Source: Rhodopseudomonas sp. BR0M22 | GTDB taxonomy: Bacteria > Pseudomonadota > Alphaproteobacteria > Rhizobiales > Xanthobacteraceae | Assembly (NCBI RefSeq): GCF_010907035.1 | Contig: NZ_QUMK01000019.1 | Span: 1 to 64,000, forward strand | Direction of reading: 5' to 3' | DNA length: 64,000 nucleotides | Part shown: piece by piece, positions 50,457-58,822 of the stretch | How the letters are laid out: every line of letters starts with the position of its first letter | Numbering within the stretch: position 1 is the first letter of the stretch | The notes under the pieces: model-generated | Seen by the model: the letters and a program-made list of their open reading frames with translations, nothing else | What the model was told of the DNA's origin: nothing | Databases searched by the model: none | Program-made: the position numbers and the translations under genes

Positions 50457-51662
50457 ATGCAGGACGCATCCGCCTGGATGCTCGCGCTCGCCGGCCTGTG
50501 CGTCGGCGTCACCGCAGGTTTCTTCGTGCGGCTGGCGCGGCTGTGCTCGTTCGGCGCCGTCGAAGACGCGCTGATGGGCGGCGATACCAGGCGCCTGCGC
50601 ATCTTCGGCCTGGCGCTCGGCATCGCGCTGCTCGGCACCCAGGCGCTGGTGATCGCCGGCCAGCTCGACCCCGGCCAATCCAACTACACCGCGCCGGCGC
50701 TGCCGCTGGCCTCGATCGTGATCGGCAGCGTGCTGTTCGGCGTCGGCATGGCGCTCGTCGGCACCTGCGGGTTCGGCTCGCTGGTGCGGCTCGGCACCGG
50801 CGATCTGCGCAGCTTCGTGGTGATCCTGGTGCTCGGCGGCGCCGCCTATGCGACGCTGCGCGGGATGCTGTCCGGCTTCCGCATCACCGTGCTGGAGCGG
50901 TTCGCGCTGAAGATGCCGGACGGCCTCAACGCCGATCTCGCTTCGCTGCTCCAGCATCTGTCCGGCATGGACCTGCGCGCGGTGATCGCCGCGCTCGGCG
51001 GCGGCGTGCTGTGTCTGATTGCGCTCGGCGACAAGCGGCTGCGGCGGACGCCGCGCCTGCTCGCGGCCGGAGTCGCGCTCGGCGTGCTGACGGTGGTCGG
51101 CTGGCTCGCGACCACGAAACTGGCCGATCCGTTCGCCGGCCCGGTGCACCCGCAGAGCCTGACCTTCGTCTCGACCATCGGCAAAGCGGTGTATGCGGGG
51201 CTGCTCAACGTCGGCAATTTCGCCGATTTCGGCGTCGGCACGGTGTTCGGCGTGGTGCTCGGCTCGTTTCTGGCGGCGTGGCGCGCCGACGAGCTACGCT
51301 GGGAAGCGTTCGACGACGATCACGAGATGCGCCGCCACGTCACCGGCGCCGCGCTGATGGGATTCGGCGGCATCCTGACCGGCGGCTGCACCATCGGCCA
51401 GGGCATCACCGCGGGCTCGGTGATGGCGCTGTCGTGGCCGATCGCGATCCTCGGCATGATGCTGGGCGCGCGGATCGGCATCGCGGTGCTGGTCGACGGA
51501 TCGCCGCGCGAGCTGATCCGCCGCCGGTTCGACGGCTGGCGCGAGTTCCTGCGCAGCCGCAGCGAGACCGCGAGGCCTACGGCCGCAAATACGCCCAGCC
51601 GTCGCCCTGCAGTTCGATCAGACGCACCGCACCCGACGGCACCTCGCTCGCTTGCGGAATGA
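50457..51662 (+). CDS. soxT: SoxT-like YeeE/YedE transporter, paralogue 2
   Basis: A 401-aa membrane protein with two Sulf_transp halves. VRLARLCSFGAVEDALMGGD and GMALVGTCGFGSLVRLGTGDL are half one, and GFGGILTGGCTIGQGITAGS is half two, each with a glycine-flanked Cys. It follows soxR by 75 bases, the position of soxT, which is linked to sulfur uptake and SoxR signalling. The last roughly 35 residues (ARPTAANTPSRRPAVRSDAP on) are low-complexity and overlap the convergent DsrE-like gene by 86 bases. Confidence 0.87.
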   Translation: MQDASAWMLALAGLCVGVTAGFFVRLARLCSFGAVEDALMGGDTRRLRIFGLALGIALLGTQALVIAGQLDPGQSNYTAPALPLASIVIGSVLFGVGMALVGTCGFGSLVRLGTGDLRSFVVILVLGGAAYATLRGMLSGFRITVLERFALKMPDGLNADLASLLQHLSGMDLRAVIAALGGGVLCLIALGDKRLRRTPRLLAAGVALGVLTVVGWLATTKLADPFAGPVHPQSLTFVSTIGKAVYAGLLNVGNFADFGVGTVFGVVLGSFLAAWRADELRWEAFDDDHEMRRHVTGAALMGFGGILTGGCTIGQGITAGSVMALSWPIAILGMMLGARIGIAVLVDGSPRELIRRRFDGWREFLRSRSETARPTAANTPSRRPAVRSDAPHPTAPRSLAE

Positions 51663-52029
51663 GGCTGACGGCATGGCCTTCGTGCTTCTCCATGCCCTTC
51701 TTGGTGTTGTCGCAGGCGGCGAATTTGATGCTGGACGGAAACGCGGCGTCGCTGATCTGCTTGATGCGATCCTTCACCGGCGATGAATCGGTGCGCAGCA
51801 TGTGCAGGCCGGGGCCGAAGGTGACAACCTCGACCTGAACGTCCTCGTTCTTGGCCTTGTAGTAGTCGATGATGTTGGCGGCATTGTTGAGCGCAAGGTT
51901 CATCACCGCCGGATCGTTCTGATCGACCTGAATGGCGACCCGGTGCGGCTTGGCGTCGGCCGCCAAAGCAGGCGCCGCAGCGACCGTGAGCAGCACCGCC
52001 GCAGCGGCGGCCTTGAACAACGACTTCAT
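51577..52029 (-). CDS. exported DsrE-family protein
   Basis: A 150-aa protein. The signal peptide (KSLFKAAAAAVLLTVAAAPALAA) precedes a DsrE-like domain: VAIQVDQNDPAVMNLALNNA, VEVVTFGPGLHML and IKFAACDNTKKGMEKHEG with one Cys. DsrE folds bind and transfer sulfur. Periplasmic versions occur with Sox loci. GGAG precedes the ATG at 52029. Its 3' end overlaps the tail of soxT on the other strand. Confidence 0.85.
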   Translation of the reverse strand: MKSLFKAAAAAVLLTVAAAPALAADAKPHRVAIQVDQNDPAVMNLALNNAANIIDYYKAKNEDVQVEVVTFGPGLHMLRTDSSPVKDRIKQISDAAFPSSIKFAACDNTKKGMEKHEGHAVSLIPQASEVPSGAVRLIELQGDGWAYLRP

Positions 52030-52149
52030 CGTGATCCTCCCCGAACGTAGTTCGCCACGCAAACTAACCACACGGATAGCCGCTGTCATCAAAGGATCAG
52101 CGGGACCAAGTGATCACGTTGCCGTCAGGTCGAAAGGGAATCTCAGGTT

Positions 52150-52249
52150 CGTCATTCCGGGGCACGCGTGAAACGCGTGAACCCGGAATCCCGAGATAGC
52201 TCGAAGAGAGATTCCGGGTTCGCGAGCTGCGCTCGCGCCCCGGAATGAC
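52150..52249. repeat. family A extragenic palindrome
   Basis: GTCATTCCGGGGCACGCGTG...GTGAACCCGGAATCCCGAG, then GAGATTCCGGGTTCGCGAGC...GCGCCCCGGAATGAC. Same design as the other three family A sites, placed between the dsrE-like gene and the third YeeE/YedE gene. Confidence 0.8.
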
Positions 52250-52264
52250 TCCGGTGTGAGGGAC

Positions 52265-53320
52265 TCACCGCGCGGCGAGCGCTGCGACCGGGGCGAAGCG
52301 GCGGATGCCGAGCGCGGCGCCGCCGACGATGCCGGCGACGGCGATGAACGACGGCAGCGCCAGCGTCGACAGGCCGGTGAGGCCCTGCCCGACCGAGCAG
52401 CCATAGGCCATCGCGCCGCCCGAGCCCATCAGCGCCGCGCCGAGCGTCGAGCGCAGCATGTGCGGCGCCGAGGTGAAGCCTTCCAGCGCGAAGCGGCCGG
52501 TGAGCAGCGCGGTGGTGGCGCTGCCGGCGAACACGCCGACCGCGAGCGCGACGCCGAAGCTCAGCGTCAGGCCGGTGGAGAACATCGCGTATTGCAGCGT
52601 ATCGGCGAGCGGCGCGACGAAGCTCAGCGAGGTCGCCGGGATCGGGTTGAAGTCGTCGGCGCCGAAGTAACCGGTCGCGAGCCAACCGGCGACGACCAGC
52701 AGGCCGATCACCACGCCGGCCGTGATCTGCCCGCCGGCACGGCGGAAACTGCGATCGGAGAACGCGAACACCAGCAGCGCGCCGGCCGCGATCAGCACCG
52801 CGGCGATCTGCGCGACCGCTTCGCCGAGGCCCGCGGCGCCGAGCAGCGACGGCACCGAGACGTGCGGCGGCGACACCTGGGTCCACTGCAGGAAGGCGAG
52901 CCGCGCCGGCGCGAACAGCCCCTTCAGTGTGATCTGCGCCGCCACCGCGATGATGCCGACCACCAGCAGCGAGCGTAGATTGCCCTTGCCGAGCAGCACC
53001 AGCGCGCGCGAGGCGCAGCCATTCGCCAGGACCATGCCGAGGCCGAACATCAGGCCGCCGAGGAAGATCAGCGGCGCCGAGAACGACGGCTGCAGATACA
53101 ACGACTTGCCGCTGTCGACATAACCGAGCCCGGCGATCAGCTGGGTGCCGGCGATCGCGACCGCCAGCGCCACCGCGTAGCTGCGAAGCTTGCGGCCGTC
53201 GTCCTTGGTCCAGTAGTCGCGCAGCCCGCTCATCAGGCAGAAGCCGCTGAGCAGGCCGGCGACGCCGAACGCAGCGCCGATCGCAAAGCCCAGGATGATC
53301 ACCAGTTCCGGCATCTGCAT
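52265..53320 (-). CDS. YeeE/YedE transporter, paralogue 3
   Basis: A 351-aa membrane protein with about nine helices. VAGLLSGFCLMSGLRDYW and GMVLANGCASRALVLLGKGNLR are half one, and GSGGAMAYGCSVGQGLTGLS is half two. It is closest in layout to paralogue 1 near the FccB genes. GGAGG eight bases before the ATG at 53320 sets the start. It faces the SLC13-type gene across about 280 bases in which no gene was seen. It likely transports thiosulfate, sulfide or a related sulfur species. Confidence 0.82.
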   Translation of the reverse strand: MQMPELVIILGFAIGAAFGVAGLLSGFCLMSGLRDYWTKDDGRKLRSYAVALAVAIAGTQLIAGLGYVDSGKSLYLQPSFSAPLIFLGGLMFGLGMVLANGCASRALVLLGKGNLRSLLVVGIIAVAAQITLKGLFAPARLAFLQWTQVSPPHVSVPSLLGAAGLGEAVAQIAAVLIAAGALLVFAFSDRSFRRAGGQITAGVVIGLLVVAGWLATGYFGADDFNPIPATSLSFVAPLADTLQYAMFSTGLTLSFGVALAVGVFAGSATTALLTGRFALEGFTSAPHMLRSTLGAALMGSGGAMAYGCSVGQGLTGLSTLALPSFIAVAGIVGGAALGIRRFAPVAALAAR

Positions 53321-53602
53321 CGCCCGATCCTCCAGCCGGCGCGCCATGAGGTCGCGCCTGTTCCGCGGCTGGATGTACGCATCGCAGCAGAAGCGGTAAA
53401 TACGTGAGGAAAATTAAGCAGGAAGTTGCAGCAGCTGGGGATGGAGCAGAGTTTTCTCCTTCCGGCGCGATCCGAGGAATGAAATTATTCTCCCGGCCGA
53501 TGGGCACGGTTCCGCAGCTCGCGCGTTGAAGCCCGCCGCTCCGTTCCACCGGCGAGTTCCATCCCGCCTTTCCTCTTACCCTTCGGGACTGCGATCCGCG
53601 CC

Positions 53603-55426
53603 ATGACGCTCGACCAGATTCTGCTGTTCGCCCTGTTCGCCGCCATCCTGGCGCTGCTGGTATGGGGCCGGTTCCGCTACGATCTGGTGGCCGCGGCCGG
53701 ACTGTTCATCGCGGTCGCACTCGGGCTGGTGCCACAGGATGCGGCGTTCTCCGGTTTCTCCAATCCCGCCGTGGTGGTGGTCGCGCTGGTGCTGATCGCC
53801 TCGCGCGCATTCGAAAATTCCGGCGTGCTCGGCGTGGTGGCGCAATGGGCGGTCGACGACAAGCGACCGATCGGCATTCACATCGCGCTGGTCGGCGGCA
53901 TCGCGACGGCGCTGTCGGCGGTGATCAACAACGTCGCGGCGCTGGCGCTGTTGATGCCGATGGACATCCAGGCGGCGCGCAAAGCGGGCCGGCCGCCGGG
54001 CATGACGCTGATGGCGCTGTCGTTCGCCACTATCCTCGGCGGTATGACGACGCTGATCGGCACGCCGCCGAACATCATCGCCTCCTCGATCCGCGCCGAG
54101 CAGCTCGGCCAACCGTACCGGATGTTCGACTTCGCGCCGGTCGGCGTCGCGGTGGCGGTCGCCGGCGTGATCTTCGTTGCGCTGATCGGCTGGCGGCTGG
54201 TGCCGCGCCGCGGCGACAGCGCCGCCGAACTCGCCTCGGAATCCTCGTTCGAAGCCGAGCTCGAAGTCGGCAAGGAGTCGCCGGCAGTCGGCAAGCTGGT
54301 CGCCGAGTTCGAGGACGACGCCGAGAATGCCGACGTGCTGATCACCGGCCTGATCCGCGACGGCACGCTGCGGCGGAGCGGCGCCCGGCTCTACACCATC
54401 GAGCCGGACGACCTGTTGGTGGTGAAAGGCTCGGGCGACGCTATCGCCGCCTTCATCAAGGCGACCAATCTGCAGGAAGCTGCGTCGGCCGAAGGCGCCG
54501 CGCAAGACGCGGCGGCCCCCAAGCGCAGCGACGCCGGCAAGGACGACGGCGACACCAAAGAGCGTGGCAGCGGATCGGCCATCGTCGAAGTGGTGGTGCG
54601 CTCCGATTCCTATCTGGTCGGCCAGTCCGCCGCGTCGCTGCGGCTGCGCAAACGGTTCGGACTGACGCTGCTCGGCATTTCCCACGCCGGCAAGCTGGCG
54701 CGGGAGAAGGTCGCCGACCGCCTGATCGAGGCCGGCGACCTGCTGCTGCTGGCCGGTCCCGGCGCGGCCTCGACCGCGACGCTGAATTCGATGCGGCTGC
54801 TGCCGGTCAACACCATCAACGTCGCGCCCTATCGGGCCTGGAAGGTCGCCCTCACCGTCGGGCTGTTCGTCGCGGCGATCGCGGCGGCCTCGTTCGGTCT
54901 GCTGTCGTTCACGGTGGCGATCGCGATGGCGGTGGTGGCCTATGCGGCGTTCGGCCTGGTGCCGGCGCGCGACTTCTACTCGACCATCGAGTGGCCGGTG
55001 GTGGTGATGCTGGCCTGCCTGCTGCCGATCGGCGCGGCGTTCGATCGTGTCGGCGGCACCGCGCTGGTGGCGGGGTGGATCGGCGAAATCACACAGGGCT
55101 ATTCGCCGGTCGTGGCGCTGATCGCCCTGATGGTCGCCACCATGGCGCTGTCCGACGTGCTCAACAACGTCGCCACCATCGTGGTCGCGGGGCCGATCGC
55201 GATCGACCTCGCCCACCGCGTCGGCGGCAATCCCGACACGTTCCTGATGGCGGTGACGATCGCCTCGTCCTGCGCGTTCCTGACCCCGATCGGCCACAAG
55301 AACAACACGCTGATCATGGGCCCGGGCGGCTACCGCTTCGCCGATTACTGGCGGATGGGGCTGCCGCTCGAACTGGTCGTGCTCGCGGTCGCGGTGCCGA
55401 TGCTGTTGATCGTGTGGCCGATCTGA
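53603..55426 (+). CDS. SLC13/DASS-type anion transporter with two RCK_C domains
   Basis: A 607-aa membrane protein. Two transport halves carry the SNT-like signatures INNVAALALLMPM with LIGTPPNIIASS, and DVLNNVATIVVAGP with LTPIGHKNNTLIMGPGGY. The cytoplasmic middle (about 205-390) contains two TrkA-C/RCK_C modules (VLITGLIRDGTLRRSGARLY, and SYLVGQSAASLRLRKRFGLTL). Proteins of this build near sulfur genes are often sulfate or other oxyanion carriers. Here export of sulfate made by Sox is an attractive inference. Confidence 0.83.
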   Translation: MTLDQILLFALFAAILALLVWGRFRYDLVAAAGLFIAVALGLVPQDAAFSGFSNPAVVVVALVLIASRAFENSGVLGVVAQWAVDDKRPIGIHIALVGGIATALSAVINNVAALALLMPMDIQAARKAGRPPGMTLMALSFATILGGMTTLIGTPPNIIASSIRAEQLGQPYRMFDFAPVGVAVAVAGVIFVALIGWRLVPRRGDSAAELASESSFEAELEVGKESPAVGKLVAEFEDDAENADVLITGLIRDGTLRRSGARLYTIEPDDLLVVKGSGDAIAAFIKATNLQEAASAEGAAQDAAAPKRSDAGKDDGDTKERGSGSAIVEVVVRSDSYLVGQSAASLRLRKRFGLTLLGISHAGKLAREKVADRLIEAGDLLLLAGPGAASTATLNSMRLLPVNTINVAPYRAWKVALTVGLFVAAIAAASFGLLSFTVAIAMAVVAYAAFGLVPARDFYSTIEWPVVVMLACLLPIGAAFDRVGGTALVAGWIGEITQGYSPVVALIALMVATMALSDVLNNVATIVVAGPIAIDLAHRVGGNPDTFLMAVTIASSCAFLTPIGHKNNTLIMGPGGYRFADYWRMGLPLELVVLAVAVPMLLIVWPI

Positions 55427-55430
55427 TCGA

Positions 55431-55736
55431 TTACAGCAGACCGTCCGCGGTCGCCGCCACGATCCGCCAGCGCAGACCGCGACCGTTGAATTCGTCGCCG
55501 AGCGCATCGAGCAGGCCGCGCAACGCTGCGGCGTCGGCGGTGACGACGATCTCGACCGACAGCGTGTGGCCGCGGACCTGCTCGACCACGCTGTCGTAGT
55601 CGACATCGCGGCCGTAACCTTCGACCTCCCGCGCGGTGAAGCCGACGCGCGCGGTCGGCTCGTGCGACAGCATCGCGGCCACGACATCGTCCTTCAGCGC
55701 CACCGGCACCAGCAGCGTCAGCACCATCGCGCTCAT
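55431..55736 (-). CDS. DUF3240 protein (PII-like, metal-efflux associated)
   Basis: A 101-aa small protein with a ferredoxin-like PII fold pattern (MVLTLLVPVALKDDVVAAML, SVVEQVRGHTLSVEIVVTAD). DUF3240 genes typically accompany CzcA-type pumps and may act as cytoplasmic sensors or regulators. The ATG overlaps the pump gene stop as ATGA. It ends the efflux operon and is convergent with the SLC13 gene. Confidence 0.8.
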   Translation of the reverse strand: MSAMVLTLLVPVALKDDVVAAMLSHEPTARVGFTAREVEGYGRDVDYDSVVEQVRGHTLSVEIVVTADAAALRGLLDALGDEFNGRGLRWRIVAATADGLL

Positions 55737-58700
55737 GGCTGGGCCTCCGACGGTTTCGGCGGAATCCCGAAGCGGCGATAAAGCACCGGCAGGATCACCA
55801 GCGTCAGCAGCGTCGAGGTGACGAGGCCGCCGATCACCACCACCGCCAGCGGCCGCTGCACGTCGGCGCCCGGACCGGTGGCGTAGAGCAGCGGCACCAG
55901 GCCGAACGCGGTGATGCTGGCGGTGAGCAGGATCGGCCGCAGCCGCCGCTGCGCGCCGAGCTCGACGATCTGATCCGGCGGCAGCCCCTGGCTGCGCAGC
56001 ATGTTGAAATACGACACCAGCACCAGGCCGTTCAGCACCGCGATGCCGAGCAGCGCGATGAAGCCGACCGAGGCCGGCACCGACAGATATTCGCCGGTGA
56101 TCAGCAGGCTGAACACGCCGCCGATCAGCGCGAACGGGATGTTGATGAACACCAAGAGCGACTGCCGCAGCGACGAGAAGGTGACGAACAGCAGCAGGAA
56201 CACCAAAGCCAGTGCGATCGGCACCACGACGCCGAGCCGCGCCGCGGCGCGCTGCTGGTTCTCGAACTGGCCGCCCCAGACGATGCTGGTGCCTTCCGGC
56301 AGCTTGACTCGCTCGGCGACCGCCGCCTTGGCCTCGTCGACGAAACCGACGAGGTCGCGGCCCGAGACGTTGCTCATCACCAGCGCCAGCCGCTTGCCGT
56401 TCTCGCGGTCGATCTTCACCGGCCCGTCGATCCGCTCCAGTCTGGCCACGTTGGCGAGCGGCACCGACTTGCCATCGGCTAGTACCAGATTAATGCCGGC
56501 GAGCCGCGCCGGGGACTCGCGCAGCGACTCGGTGCCGCGGATCAGCACCGGCGTGCGGCGGCCTTGTTCGACCACGATGCCGGCCTGCCGGCCTTCGATC
56601 TGGGTGCGCAGCGCTTCGGTGAGCGCATCGACATCGAGCCCGAGCCGGCCGGCCTGCAGCCGGTCGATGCCGACATTGTAGTACTCGAAGCCTTCGTTCA
56701 GCGTGGTGCGGACGTCTTCGGCGCCCTTCAGCGTCTTCAATGTCGCGGTGATCTGTTCGGCCAGCCGGTTGAGCGTCGGGATGTCTGTGCCGAAAATCTT
56801 CGCCACTACATCGCCGCGGGCGCCGATGATCATCTCCTGCACCCGCATCTCGATCGGCTGGGTGAACGAGAAGCCGATGCCCGGGAAGCCGGCGAGCGCC
56901 TTGCGCAGCTCGCCCATCAGCCAGTCCTTGTCGTGCGGCCGGCGCCACTCCGCCTCGGGCTTGAGGATGATGTAAGTGTCGGTCTGATTGAGGCCCATCG
57001 GGTCGAGGCCGAGTTCGTCGGAGCCGACGCGCGCCACAATGCTGTTGACCTCCGGCACCGCGCCCATCACCGCCTGCTGGATTCGGAGATCGAGATTGAC
57101 GCTTTCTTCGAGCCCGATCGACGGCAGCTTCTCTACGCTGATGATCGGTGTGCCCTCTTCCATCGTCGGCATGAAGATTTTGCCGAGCTGCGTATAGGCG
57201 AACACGGTCGCGACCAGCGCCAGCGCCGACACCGCCAGCACCGCCTTCTCGTGATTGAGCGCGAACCGCAGCACCGGCGTGTAGCCGGCGCTGATCTTGC
57301 GCACCAGCCAGGTGTCGCCGTGGCCGGCGGTCTTCAGCAGCAGCGAGGCCAGTACGGGAATCACGGTCAGCGCCAGCAGCAGCGACGAGCCGAGCGCAAA
57401 CACGATCGCCAGCGCCACCGGGATGAACAGCTTGCCTTCCAGCCCCTGCAGCGTCAGCAGCGGCAGAAACACGATGACGATGATGCCGATGCCGGACGTC
57501 ACCGGCACCACCACTTCGCGCAGCGCCTGATAGATCCGGTGCAGCAGCGGCACCTGCGCGGCGTGGCGGTCGTGCGCCAGATGCGACACGACGTTCTCGA
57601 CCACCACCACGGCGGCGTCGATCAGCATGCCGATCGCCACCGCGAGGCCGCCGAGGCTCATCAGGTTCGCCGACATGCCGGCGAACCGCATCAGCACGAA
57701 GGTGGCGAGCGCCGACAGCGGCAGCGTCAACGCCACCACCAGCGCGGCGCGCCAGTCGCCGAGGAACAGGATCAGCAGCACGATCACCAGCACCACGGCT
57801 TCGAGCAGCGACTTCGACACCGTGCCGACGGCGCGCCCGACCAGATCGCCGCGGTCGTAGAACACGTTCAGCGTCACGCCCTTCGGCAGCGTCGGCTCCA
57901 GCTCCTTGAACTTGGCGCGGACGCCATCGACGACGTCGCGGGCATTGGCGCCGCGCAGGCCGAGCACCAGGCCCTGCACCGTTTCGCCCTGACCGTCGCG
58001 CGTCACCGCGCCGTAGCGGGTGATGCTGCCGATCCGCACTTCGGCGACATCGCGGACCCGCACCATGCCGCCGTCGCGCGACGCCAGCACGATGTCGCGC
58101 AGATCGTCGAGATTGCGGACCTGACCGTCGACGCGGACCAGCAACACCTCTTCGCCGGCCGACAGCCGCCCTGCTCCGCCGTTGCGGTTGTTCTTCTCGA
58201 TCGCCTTTTCCAGCGTATCGATGGTGATGCCGTGCGACGCCATCGCCAGATTGTCGGGCACGATCTCGAAGCTGCGAACGAAGCCGCCGAGCGAATTGAC
58301 GTCGGCGACGCCGGGCAGCGTGCGCAGCGCCGGACGGATGGTCCAATCGAGCAGCGTGCGGCGCTCGGCCAGCGTCAGGTCGCCGCCCTCGATGGTGAAC
58401 ATGAACATCTCGCCGAGCGGCGTGGTGATCGGCGCGAGCCCTCCGGTGAGGCCGTCGGGCATGTCCTTCATCGCCGAAGCCAGCCGTTCGGCGACCTGAT
58501 TGCGGGCCCAATAGAGGTCGACGCCGTCGGCGAAATCGATGGTGACGTCGGCGAGGCCGTATTTGGTGGTCGAGCGCAGGATGGTCTTGTTGGGGATGCC
58601 GAGCATCTCGAGCTCGAGCGGCATCGTCACCCGGGTCTCGACTTCCTCGGGCGTCATGCCCGGGGCCTTCATGATGATCTTGACCTGGACCGGCGAGACG

Positions 58701-58822
58701 TCCGGAAAAGCGTCGATCGGCAGATGCCGGAACGCCAGCACGCCGGCGCCGATCAGCAGCAGCGTGGCCAGCACCACCAGCAGGCGATGCGACAGCGAGA
58801 ACTCGACGAGACGGGTCAGCAT
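55733..58822 (-). CDS. heavy-metal RND efflux pump (CzcA/CusA family)
   Basis: Inner-membrane proton-driven pump of 1029 aa with the classic N-terminus LVEFSLSHRLLVVLATLLLI and RHLPIDAFPDVSPVQVKI. TM4 reads GLAVAIGMLIDAAVVVVENV. From memory of the published HME classes this AIG-DAA-EN pattern is closer to the copper/silver type than to the DFG-DGA-EN of zinc/cobalt/cadmium pumps, so the metal is left open. It directly abuts the fusion-protein gene. No outer-membrane CzcC/CusC gene is present in the window. Confidence 0.9.
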   Translation of the reverse strand: MLTRLVEFSLSHRLLVVLATLLLIGAGVLAFRHLPIDAFPDVSPVQVKIIMKAPGMTPEEVETRVTMPLELEMLGIPNKTILRSTTKYGLADVTIDFADGVDLYWARNQVAERLASAMKDMPDGLTGGLAPITTPLGEMFMFTIEGGDLTLAERRTLLDWTIRPALRTLPGVADVNSLGGFVRSFEIVPDNLAMASHGITIDTLEKAIEKNNRNGGAGRLSAGEEVLLVRVDGQVRNLDDLRDIVLASRDGGMVRVRDVAEVRIGSITRYGAVTRDGQGETVQGLVLGLRGANARDVVDGVRAKFKELEPTLPKGVTLNVFYDRGDLVGRAVGTVSKSLLEAVVLVIVLLILFLGDWRAALVVALTLPLSALATFVLMRFAGMSANLMSLGGLAVAIGMLIDAAVVVVENVVSHLAHDRHAAQVPLLHRIYQALREVVVPVTSGIGIIVIVFLPLLTLQGLEGKLFIPVALAIVFALGSSLLLALTVIPVLASLLLKTAGHGDTWLVRKISAGYTPVLRFALNHEKAVLAVSALALVATVFAYTQLGKIFMPTMEEGTPIISVEKLPSIGLEESVNLDLRIQQAVMGAVPEVNSIVARVGSDELGLDPMGLNQTDTYIILKPEAEWRRPHDKDWLMGELRKALAGFPGIGFSFTQPIEMRVQEMIIGARGDVVAKIFGTDIPTLNRLAEQITATLKTLKGAEDVRTTLNEGFEYYNVGIDRLQAGRLGLDVDALTEALRTQIEGRQAGIVVEQGRRTPVLIRGTESLRESPARLAGINLVLADGKSVPLANVARLERIDGPVKIDRENGKRLALVMSNVSGRDLVGFVDEAKAAVAERVKLPEGTSIVWGGQFENQQRAAARLGVVVPIALALVFLLLFVTFSSLRQSLLVFINIPFALIGGVFSLLITGEYLSVPASVGFIALLGIAVLNGLVLVSYFNMLRSQGLPPDQIVELGAQRRLRPILLTASITAFGLVPLLYATGPGADVQRPLAVVVIGGLVTSTLLTLVILPVLYRRFGIPPKPSEAQP

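Noticed and set aside
53576-55687. Minus-strand open frame of 703 codons antisense to the SLC13 gene
   Set aside because: Arg/His/Asp-rich shadow; the plus-strand frame has complete transporter signatures.
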